Source: a virus. From it: 63,668 nucleotides of DNA. Positions 51,223 through 58,120 of this stretch are shown in pieces. The DNA lies in the IMG/VR virus record IMGVR_UViG_3300010354_000087, positions 1 through 63,668 of that record; one strand, written 5' to 3'. The translations under genes were made by a program, and so were the position numbers. Each line of letters starts with the position of its first letter. Position 1 is the stretch's first letter. The notes below the pieces were generated by a model that saw only the letters and a list, made by a program, of their open reading frames with translations, was not told the origin of the DNA and did not search any database.

Positions 51223-51915
51223 ATGCTAGAATTAAAAGTGACTAAATTTAATTGTCCGTATTGTAAAAGCACCTTTACACAAGAAAGAACGCTTGCTGTT
51301 CATATGTGCGAGCAAAAACGCCGACAATTCGCTAAAGACGATAAGGCATCCATTTTAGGACACGAAACTTATAATAGATTTTATAAACTTACTCAAAACG
51401 CAAAAGAAAATAAGACTTATGACGAATTCGCAAAAAGTCAATATTATAATGCATTTGTTAAATTTGGGAGTTTTTTAAGTAATGTGAACCCTTTATATCC
51501 AGATAAATTTATAGATTATGTAATTAAAAGTGGAGTGAAACTTGATCATTGGTGTAAAGAATCTTTATATGAAAAATATGTTATTGATCTAGTTCATACC
51601 GAAAGTGTAGAAACTGCACTTGAAAGATCTATTAATCATATGGAATTATGGGCTAAAGATAATGATAGTTTATGGAACCATTACTTTTTATATGTAAGCA
51701 CTAACAGAGCATCTTATGATATCAAAGACGGAAAAGTGAGTCCTTGGCTTATCCTTAACTGCTCTAGCGGCAAAAAATTGCTTGAATCGATGAGAGACGA
51801 TCAGCTTTCTTCTATAAGTAATATAATAGATCCTACAATTTGGATTAAAAAATTTAGGTCAAAATCTTTTGACTTGGATCTAGTTAAACGTATAGTTCAG
51901 GAGGCGAATCTATGA
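51223..51915 (+). CDS. C2H2 zinc-finger protein, unknown role
   Basis: 230 residues. N-terminal finger CPYCKSTFTQERTLAVHMC (C-x2-C-x12-H-x2-C arrangement) followed by basic EQKRRQ, a nucleic-acid-binding look. The remaining 200 residues are helical with WCKESLYEKYVIDLVHTESV and WAKDNDSLWNHYFLYVS segments. Found in a replication gene run, so binding of primed DNA or RNA is plausible. No enzyme motif seen. Confidence 0.6.
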   Translation: MLELKVTKFNCPYCKSTFTQERTLAVHMCEQKRRQFAKDDKASILGHETYNRFYKLTQNAKENKTYDEFAKSQYYNAFVKFGSFLSNVNPLYPDKFIDYVIKSGVKLDHWCKESLYEKYVIDLVHTESVETALERSINHMELWAKDNDSLWNHYFLYVSTNRASYDIKDGKVSPWLILNCSSGKKLLESMRDDQLSSISNIIDPTIWIKKFRSKSFDLDLVKRIVQEANL

Positions 51916-52094
51916 ACGTTCAAACAGAAATAGTTGAAGCAAATTTGAATATGGAAATAATTCTTTCGGAGACAGATAAAAGTTTGTATGTAAAATTAAC
52001 TGGATTTCAAACAGTTGAAGACGCAGATGATTACGCATCATATCTAGCAGATCATCTTCCTTTAATGTTATTTCACTCAGAGGTAATGCACTAA
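51912..52094 (+). CDS. Small partner protein of the mini-DnaE gene
   Basis: 60 residues, ATGA overlap with the zinc-finger gene and one-base overlap with the DnaE-like gene. Pattern NLNMEIILSETDKSLYVKLT then DADDYASYLADHLPLMLFHS suggests one beta-hairpin and one helix. Coupled on both sides, so it is likely a genuine gene even though it is short. It could be an accessory of the DnaE-like product; inferred only. Confidence 0.6.
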   Translation: MNVQTEIVEANLNMEIILSETDKSLYVKLTGFQTVEDADDYASYLADHLPLMLFHSEVMH

Positions 52095-52672
52095 TGCCAG
52101 ACATAGACATAGATTTCGCCAATAGGGATCAAATCTTAAAATATGTGAAGCATATTACGGCAGCTAGATTAGACAAAGATAATCTAGTGAGTCATAATAC
52201 AGGAATCTACATACAACCGGTTCCGCACAATCCTTTAACAAACAAGGCAACTATCGATTATAAAGAAGCAGAAGAGCGCGGTTATTTTAAAATTGATTTT
52301 TTAAATGTTGGCCTATATAAACAAGTTAAAAATGAAGAACATTTAAATGCTTTAATATCTCAGGAGCCATTATGGGAACTTTTAGAACAGGACGATTTCG
52401 TCAATTTGCTCTTTCACGTCAACGGACATGGTTCGATCTTAAGAGAAATGAAACCAAAGACAATACCCCAACTTGCGGCAGTTTTGGCAATGATACGCCC
52501 CGCGAAACGCTATCTGATTGGGAAAGATTGGACTACAGTGATGAACGAAGTATGGATGAAACCTGAAGGAGAAGAATACTATTTTAAGAAATCACATGCA
52601 ATAGCTTATGCAACTGCTGTAGTAGTTCAAATGAATTTAATTTGTGAAAGTATTAGCTACGATTTTTCATAA
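52094..52672 (+). CDS. Miniature C-family (DnaE-like) DNA polymerase fragment
   Basis: 192 residues. Starts MPDIDIDFANR, the DnaE palm motif that carries two catalytic Asp residues (D5, D7). A SHNTGIYIQPVP segment matches the DnaE HAAGVVI region, KIDFL at 66-70 matches the motif with the third Asp (D68), LAAVLAMIRPAKRYLIG matches the ALYRPGP fingers segment, and FKKSHAIAYATAVVVQM matches FNKSHAAAYAL near the end. Bacterial DnaE is about 1,160 residues, so this is a stripped palm/fingers core lacking PHP, most fingers and C-terminal domains. Whether it polymerises DNA is unknown. Confidence 0.75.
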   Translation: MPDIDIDFANRDQILKYVKHITAARLDKDNLVSHNTGIYIQPVPHNPLTNKATIDYKEAEERGYFKIDFLNVGLYKQVKNEEHLNALISQEPLWELLEQDDFVNLLFHVNGHGSILREMKPKTIPQLAAVLAMIRPAKRYLIGKDWTTVMNEVWMKPEGEEYYFKKSHAIAYATAVVVQMNLICESISYDFS

Positions 52673-53050
52673 TCACTTTTTCATCGGTCTAATTAGTTGA
52701 ACTTGTTTTCTTTTAATTCGTTTTAGACTCATATTAAGCAAATTTACAGTAGGACCAAGAATAACGCGAACATCTTTACTATTAAAAGTCTTTATTGCAT
52801 ATCTGTATGGTTCTATCTCTTTTCTACAAAAAATACTTATTGGAATCTGTCTATTACTTTCCCACCACCAGATTTCTCCAATTTGTAATAGTTCAGTCTT
52901 TTCTTCCTGAGATTTGAGCACACCTAGATCAAAAAAGCTAGTTACAAATTGATCTTGATTAATAATTATACCTACATATTCGTCGTCACCGTAGTGTAAA
53001 ACTGTTATGTAAGGAAGCTGATCTTGTATATTTTGTCTTAATTTCACCAT
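52673..53050 (-). CDS. Conserved basic phage protein, unknown
   Basis: 125 residues from ATG 53050 (a longer frame to 53080 would run into the divergent promoter). Pattern QIGEIWWWESNRQIPISIFC, a YAIKTFNSKDVRVILGP segment and a basic LKRIKRKQVQLIRPMKK tail. I recall this shape in marine T4-like phages without a known role. The basic tail suggests nucleic-acid contact. Confidence 0.55.
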   Translation of the reverse strand: MVKLRQNIQDQLPYITVLHYGDDEYVGIIINQDQFVTSFFDLGVLKSQEEKTELLQIGEIWWWESNRQIPISIFCRKEIEPYRYAIKTFNSKDVRVILGPTVNLLNMSLKRIKRKQVQLIRPMKK

Positions 53051-53055
53051 AAATA
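53050..53055 (+). promoter_or_regulatory. Late promoter core for the 53075 structural gene
   Basis: CATAAATA, then AAGG and ATG 53075. It overlaps the start codon of the divergent minus-strand gene at 53050. Confidence 0.45.
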
Positions 53056-53074
53056 CTTGTAAGGCCGAACACCG

Positions 53075-53881
53075 ATGCAAAAAATTTCAAGTTATTTATA
53101 TCCAAACCGAATTAATTTAACTGTTGATTTGGCAACTCATCCTACGGAGTGGAGAATCGTGTATCAACGTAAATTTAAAATTTATAAAGGTTTTAAGAAC
53201 GACCTTTTACTAGACATAAAAAATGCTGAGCAAAAAAGAATTAATGTAAGTGATAAAAACATTATGTTCCTTATATTAGATCAGAATAACCAAGAAATCT
53301 ATTCATCCTCAGTTACACATTCTAGCACTGCTGGGCTTGCTACTGTAAGCATTCCCGCTTCGACCTTTGATTATGTGAAGCCACAATTCTTAAAGTATTC
53401 AGTTTATATTTTAAACATTGATACATCAAAAACACCAGTATATGGTGATACGCAATTCGGTTTAACAGGAACTATAGAGCTAATCGACAGTGGTTTAGAA
53501 CAACCTATTCAAGAACTAGTTATAGATACTTTTAATTATATGACAGACGAATCTGTTTACCCATTCGTTAAAAAATATACCAGTGAATCTGTTTTGGTTA
53601 ATAGCCCCAATGATATTGTAGCTAATCCAACTATCGAATTAGATTTTATTTTTAATAATTTTGAAGGCTCTATATCAACACAGTTTACAGAAGACAGTGT
53701 TGTCCAAACAGAATCTATTTGGAAAACCGTAGAAACTTTTAATGTTGCTTCAACTACAACAACCTTGACTAAAACTTACACTAATCCATCTTACTCAAAA
53801 AATGTAAATTGGCTACGTATTCAATATGTTTTAAATCCTAATACCACCGGAAAAATTGACAAAATAATAGTAAGACGCTAA
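53075..53881 (+). CDS. Virion structural protein (baseplate/upper-fibre type)
   Basis: 268 residues. N-terminal region RINLTVDLATHPTEWRIVYQ, KFKIYKGFKNDLLLDIKNAE and VSDKNIMFLILDQNNQEIYS follows the beta-rich layout of baseplate-upper-protein N-termini (BppU-like) seen in phage structural proteins. C-terminal beta domain ends KIDKIIVRR. Late-type TAAATA at 53050-53055 and AAGG upstream. Virion role is inferred from this pattern. Confidence 0.55.
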   Translation: MQKISSYLYPNRINLTVDLATHPTEWRIVYQRKFKIYKGFKNDLLLDIKNAEQKRINVSDKNIMFLILDQNNQEIYSSSVTHSSTAGLATVSIPASTFDYVKPQFLKYSVYILNIDTSKTPVYGDTQFGLTGTIELIDSGLEQPIQELVIDTFNYMTDESVYPFVKKYTSESVLVNSPNDIVANPTIELDFIFNNFEGSISTQFTEDSVVQTESIWKTVETFNVASTTTTLTKTYTNPSYSKNVNWLRIQYVLNPNTTGKIDKIIVRR

Positions 53882-53890
53882 ACTAAATCT

Positions 53891-54889
53891 ATGAATATTA
53901 TCATAGATACTGTATTCTCTAATCTACCTAGAAAACGTAAAACGACTCCTAGTGGTTGGCATAGTTTCAATGCAGTATGTTGCCATAATACTGGCAATTC
54001 TAGAGATACTAGAAATCGTGGAGGAATAATACAGAATGGTGACAGTGTAAGTTATCATTGCTTTAATTGTCAGTTTAAAACCAGTTGGCAACCAGGACGA
54101 ACTTTATCTCCAAAATTTAAAAAATTTTTAAAATGGTTAGGTGTTTCAGATGATTTAATAACTAAATGCCATTTTGAAAGCCTTAAATTGAAAGACGAGT
54201 TAGTAGATAGACAACTTGAGAAATCATCGAATTTTACAGAACGTTCTCTCCCAGATCAATGTTTTCATTTGAAAGAATGGGCTAGTCGAACTATAGATAA
54301 TCAAAATGCTGAGAATTTTTATAATGTAATTCAATATCTTATGAATAGAGGGTTTCCTAACCCATTCGAGAAAGATTTTTATTGGTCTCCTAATTATCAA
54401 GATAGAGTGATTATTCCTTTTAGATATCAAGATAAAATAGTTGGATATACTGCTAGAAAGATCAAAGAAGGAAAACCTAAGTATATCTCAGAGCAACAAC
54501 CTGGATACGTTTTTAACCTTGATAACCAAGAAGACTGTCGCAGATTTGTCATTATTTGTGAAGGACCATTTGATGCTATTTCAATAGAAGGTGTTGCTAT
54601 ATTAGGCAGTGAAATTTCTTTGAATCAAAAAAGATTAATAGATAAACTAGAACGACCTGTTATTGTTGTCCCTGATAGAGACCACGAAGGACATAAATTA
54701 ATAGAACAGGCTATAGAATTTGGATGGTCAGTAAGCTTTCCAGACTGGGATGATCTTAAAGATATTAACGAAGCTGTGATAAAATATGGCAAAACTCTAT
54801 GTCTTTATAAAATTTTAAATAATGTAGAGTCAAATGAATTGAAGATAAAACTTCTATCTAAAAACTGGCTAAAAGGAAAAAATGTATGA
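53891..54889 (+). CDS. gp61: DNA primase gp61-like
   Basis: 332 residues (T4 gp61: 342). Zinc-binding region with CCH at 30-32 and C57-x2-C60 (YHCFNCQFK). Toprim core RFVIICEGPFDAISI with the acidic VVVPDRDHEGHKLIE (two Asp of the D-x-D). GRFPNP-like YLMNRGFPNPFEKDFYWSP segment in the middle. It synthesises RNA primers with gp41 helicase, whose gene follows two genes downstream. Confidence 0.88.
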   Translation: MNIIIDTVFSNLPRKRKTTPSGWHSFNAVCCHNTGNSRDTRNRGGIIQNGDSVSYHCFNCQFKTSWQPGRTLSPKFKKFLKWLGVSDDLITKCHFESLKLKDELVDRQLEKSSNFTERSLPDQCFHLKEWASRTIDNQNAENFYNVIQYLMNRGFPNPFEKDFYWSPNYQDRVIIPFRYQDKIVGYTARKIKEGKPKYISEQQPGYVFNLDNQEDCRRFVIICEGPFDAISIEGVAILGSEISLNQKRLIDKLERPVIVVPDRDHEGHKLIEQAIEFGWSVSFPDWDDLKDINEAVIKYGKTLCLYKILNNVESNELKIKLLSKNWLKGKNV

Positions 54890-54999
54890 GAAAACTTCTT
54901 TATTGGGTCTTATACCCTTATTATAAATTTAGAGAACGCAGGTTAATTAAACAACGATTGAAGGAACTACAAGAACGAGATCCTTTTATCTACAAATGA
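54886..54999 (+). CDS. 37-residue basic microprotein between primase and carbamoyltransferase
   Basis: The frame from ATG 54886 gives 37 residues, beginning MRKLLYWVLYPYYKF and ending LQERDPFIYK. It overlaps the primase stop (ATGA) and its own TGA overlaps the next ATG at 54996 (ATGA), so it is tightly coupled on both sides. The N-terminus is aromatic and hydrophobic, the centre strongly basic (RERRLIKQRLK). Compatible with a membrane-edge or nucleic-acid-binding peptide. Too short for many gene callers. Confidence 0.6.
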   Translation: MRKLLYWVLYPYYKFRERRLIKQRLKELQERDPFIYK

Positions 55000-56453
55000 T
55001 TACTTGGGGAATATCAGCCAATAGTCACGATGCAAGTCTGGCTGTATTTGAACAAAAAAATTTATTATTTGCCAGTCATAGCGAACGTTTTAGTGAAATT
55101 AAAAATGATGCAAACTTATGCCCTGAACTAATTGAATATGCAGAAAGAAATTATGGCAAACCTAACGAAATTTTTTGGTATGAAAAACCCTGGCTTAAAA
55201 CTCTTAGACAATTTTATGCACGGCAAGGGTATGTTAGAAATAATGTAAAATCATATCTAAAAAATTACAATATTAAGGCTAAAATTAAAACTGTCCAACA
55301 TCATCATAGTCATGCAGCAGCAGGTTTTTATACAAGCAATTTTTCTAAGGCTGTAGTAGTGGTTATTGATGCCATAGGAGAATTTGAAACGATTACTATA
55401 TGGAAAGGTCAAGATAATAAATTACAAAAAATATATTCTCAAAATTATCCTCATAGTGTAGGGTTATGGTATAGTGCTATGACTCAGCGTATAGGACTAA
55501 AACCTAACGAAGAAGAATATATTCTTATGGGTATGGCTGCTTATGGTGACGCTAAGATTCTTGCTCCAAAAATAGCTGAAGACTTTATTGAAGATTTTCA
55601 AAGTTTTAAATTTAAACAAAATCTTCATAGGGGATGCTTGTCCTGGGCTAAGGAACTTGGCATTAAAGATTATTTTAATATTGCTGCTGGAACACAACGA
55701 GTCTATGAGGAAATTTTTAAGAACATTTTATATTTTGCTAAACATATATCCGATGAAGATAATCTAGTATTAATGGGAGGCTGTGCTTTAAACTGTAGTG
55801 CCAATAGCCATGCATTTGGTTTATTTAAAGATATTTGGATAATGCCGAATCCTGGTGATGCTGGGTCGGCTATCGGTGCTGTGCTGGGAGGGAAAAATTT
55901 CAGAATACCTTGGCAGTCGCCTTTTTTAGGATACAATATCGAACCAGAAAATAGTCTTGTAGATATAGTTGATTATCTAATTGAATATAAGATATGTGGG
56001 CTAGCTCAAGGTCCTGCTGAATTTGGTCCAAGAGCATTAGGTAATAGAAGCTTATTGGCAGATCCTCGAGGTCCTGAAATAAAAGATCAAGTTAATAAAA
56101 TAAAACAAAGACAAAAATTTAGACCTTTTGCTCCTATAATACTTGAAGAATTTGTAAACGATTTTTTCGACATTCGCGGTCTTCCTCGACATCATAGATA
56201 TATGCAGTTTACCAGTAAGGCTAGATTTCCTGATCAGTTTCCTGCTATAGTGCATTATGACAATACAAGCAGAGTTCAAACTGTGCCTAGAGATAATTCT
56301 AGAATAAGAAAGCTTTTAGAAATATGGTATGAAAAAACAGGGTGTCCTATGCTTTTAAATACCAGCCTTAATATTAAGGGAAAGCCAATGGTTAATGATC
56401 GAATACATGCTAGGAATTTTGAAACACAATATAACATAAAGGTTTTTACATAA
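54996..56453 (+). CDS. Carbamoyltransferase (NodU/CmcH/TobZ type)
   Basis: 485 residues. N-terminal YrdC/ASKHA-type part with WGISANSHDASLAVF, the HHHSHAAAGFYTS segment and LMGMAAYGD. C-terminal part with AIGAVLGG, then LAQGPAEFGPRALGNRSLLA, DPRGPEIKDQVNKIKQRQKF and RPFAPIILEE, all hallmarks of O-carbamoyltransferases. The reaction moves a carbamoyl group from carbamoyl phosphate/ATP to a hydroxyl. The acceptor is unknown; in phages these enzymes can modify hydroxymethyl bases or sugars. Confidence 0.88.
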   Translation: MITWGISANSHDASLAVFEQKNLLFASHSERFSEIKNDANLCPELIEYAERNYGKPNEIFWYEKPWLKTLRQFYARQGYVRNNVKSYLKNYNIKAKIKTVQHHHSHAAAGFYTSNFSKAVVVVIDAIGEFETITIWKGQDNKLQKIYSQNYPHSVGLWYSAMTQRIGLKPNEEEYILMGMAAYGDAKILAPKIAEDFIEDFQSFKFKQNLHRGCLSWAKELGIKDYFNIAAGTQRVYEEIFKNILYFAKHISDEDNLVLMGGCALNCSANSHAFGLFKDIWIMPNPGDAGSAIGAVLGGKNFRIPWQSPFLGYNIEPENSLVDIVDYLIEYKICGLAQGPAEFGPRALGNRSLLADPRGPEIKDQVNKIKQRQKFRPFAPIILEEFVNDFFDIRGLPRHHRYMQFTSKARFPDQFPAIVHYDNTSRVQTVPRDNSRIRKLLEIWYEKTGCPMLLNTSLNIKGKPMVNDRIHARNFETQYNIKVFT

Positions 56454-57863
56454 ATGACAAAACAAAATGCTGATTATGGATATGATATACAAAAGCTATA
56501 CTTAGAAATTATGCTTACAGATGCAGAAACATTTGTTAGATGCCAAAGTATTTTTGACCCAGACTTATTTGATAGAAAGTTAAATGCAGCAGCAAAATTT
56601 ATCAATGACTACGTGGTAGAACACAATGTCCTTCCTACATTTGAAATAGTTAATGCTGCAACTTCATCTAAGTTTACTAACCCAGGCGAGCTTAGAGAAG
56701 AACATCTAGACTGGTTATTGCAAGATTTTGAAACTTTTATAAGACATAAAGGTTTAGAACGTGCTATTCTACAAAGTGCAGATTTATTAGAAAAAGGTGA
56801 ATATGGACCAGTTGAGGATCTAGTTAAAAAAGCAGTGCAAGTTGGTTTAACTAAAGATATGGGCACTGATTACTTTGCAGACCCTCGTGCTAGACTTATG
56901 AAAATAAAAGATAAAAATGGGCAGATTAGCACAGGATGGCCCAGTGTAGATAAAAAGCTATTTGGAGGAATGAACAAAGGAGAGCTTAACATTTTTGCTG
57001 GTGCATCTGGTGCGGGTAAAAGCTTATTCTTGGCAAATTTAGGTGTAAACTGGGCTTTACAAGGTATGAATGTTGTTTATCTAACTCTTGAACTAAGTGA
57101 AGAACTAGTAAGTATGAGAGTTGATAGTATGGTTACAGAAATACCTAGTAGAGACATTTTTAAACAAATAGACGAAGTTGAAATGCGTGTAAGGGTAATT
57201 GGCAAAAAATCTGGAACATATCAGGTAAAATATCTACCTTCAGGGAAGACAGCCAACGATGTCAGAAGTTATCTTAAAGAATATGAAATCAAGCTAGGAC
57301 GAAAAATAGATGTGCTGCTCATCGATTACCTAGACCTGTTAATGCCTATAAGTAGAAAAATATCTGCTGAGAATCTTTTTATCAAGGACAAATTTGTCAG
57401 TGAAGAACTAAGAAACTTAGCAGTTGAAAAACAGTGTATATTGGTAACTGCTAGTCAGTTAAATCGCGGAGCAGTAGAAGAAGTAGAGTTCGATCATAGT
57501 CATATCAGTGGAGGGTTAAGTAAGATACAGACAGCTGATAATGTGTTTGGAATTTTTACTAGTCGAGCCATGCGAGAACATGGCAGATATCAACTTCAAT
57601 TAATGAAAACACGTAGTTCTAGCGGCGTTGGGCAAAAAATTGATTTAGAGTTTAACGTAGACACACTGAGAATAACCGATCCAGGAGAGGAAGTTGAAAC
57701 GTATGGTCAAACTCAAAGCAAGGCTAATAGTATCCTAAATAATCTCCAAAGAACTAGTAGTATGCTAGTAGATCCTAGTCAAGGAACTAGTGTAAAAACC
57801 AGTCCAACTCAGGTAGAAAGCAGTAAACTACGACAGCTAATTAATAACCTAGACTTAATTTAA
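56454..57863 (+). CDS. gp41: Replicative helicase gp41 (DnaB family)
   Basis: 469 residues (T4 gp41: 475). RecA-fold C-terminal domain: STGWPSVDKKLFGGM, Walker A GASGAGKS at about 183-190, Walker B VLLIDYLDLL at about 284, and the DnaB-type CILVTASQLNRGA and SRAMREHGRYQLQLMKTR motifs. The tail is Ser/Thr/Gln-rich. A hexameric 5'-3' helicase acting with primase gp61 at the fork. Confidence 0.92.
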   Translation: MTKQNADYGYDIQKLYLEIMLTDAETFVRCQSIFDPDLFDRKLNAAAKFINDYVVEHNVLPTFEIVNAATSSKFTNPGELREEHLDWLLQDFETFIRHKGLERAILQSADLLEKGEYGPVEDLVKKAVQVGLTKDMGTDYFADPRARLMKIKDKNGQISTGWPSVDKKLFGGMNKGELNIFAGASGAGKSLFLANLGVNWALQGMNVVYLTLELSEELVSMRVDSMVTEIPSRDIFKQIDEVEMRVRVIGKKSGTYQVKYLPSGKTANDVRSYLKEYEIKLGRKIDVLLIDYLDLLMPISRKISAENLFIKDKFVSEELRNLAVEKQCILVTASQLNRGAVEEVEFDHSHISGGLSKIQTADNVFGIFTSRAMREHGRYQLQLMKTRSSSGVGQKIDLEFNVDTLRITDPGEEVETYGQTQSKANSILNNLQRTSSMLVDPSQGTSVKTSPTQVESSKLRQLINNLDLI

Positions 57864-58051
57864 GCACTATATTCTTTGACGAATGGCCGCCAAGTTTGTC
57901 TAGTTCTGTCTGTTAACTTTTGAGCCAACTTGCTGGCCATCTCCTCAGCAATCCACCTCTGAGCAAGGGTGTAACGCCCACTCAGATCTCTTCCTTGAAC
58001 AGTCTGTCTAGTTTCTATATTTCGAGCCATAGGCATTAAAAATGTCTCCAT
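57860..58051 (-). CDS. Small basic phage protein, unknown
   Basis: 63 residues from the ATG at 58051, chosen because GGAG on the minus strand lies 6 nt upstream; frames open further to 58108 with another ATG at 58063. Contains SGRYTLAQRWIAEEMASKLA and ends VKEYSA. Helical, basic. It converges with gp41 by 4 nt and shares a divergent late promoter region with the fibre gene. Function unknown. Confidence 0.55.
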   Translation of the reverse strand: METFLMPMARNIETRQTVQGRDLSGRYTLAQRWIAEEMASKLAQKLTDRTRQTWRPFVKEYSA

Positions 58052-58070
58052 TTTGATCTCCATGATAGAA

Positions 58071-58096
58071 TATTTACCATAAAATATTGGTAAATA
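58071..58096. promoter_or_regulatory. Divergent late promoters between 57860 (-) and the fibre gene (+)
   Basis: Inverted repeat ATATTTACC ... GGTAAATAT. Minus core at 58076-58071, plus core at 58091-58096, 14 nt apart. Both genes also have Shine-Dalgarno sequences further in. Confidence 0.55.
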
Positions 58097-58120
58097 TAGA
58101 TAAATCAAGGACGATAAAAT

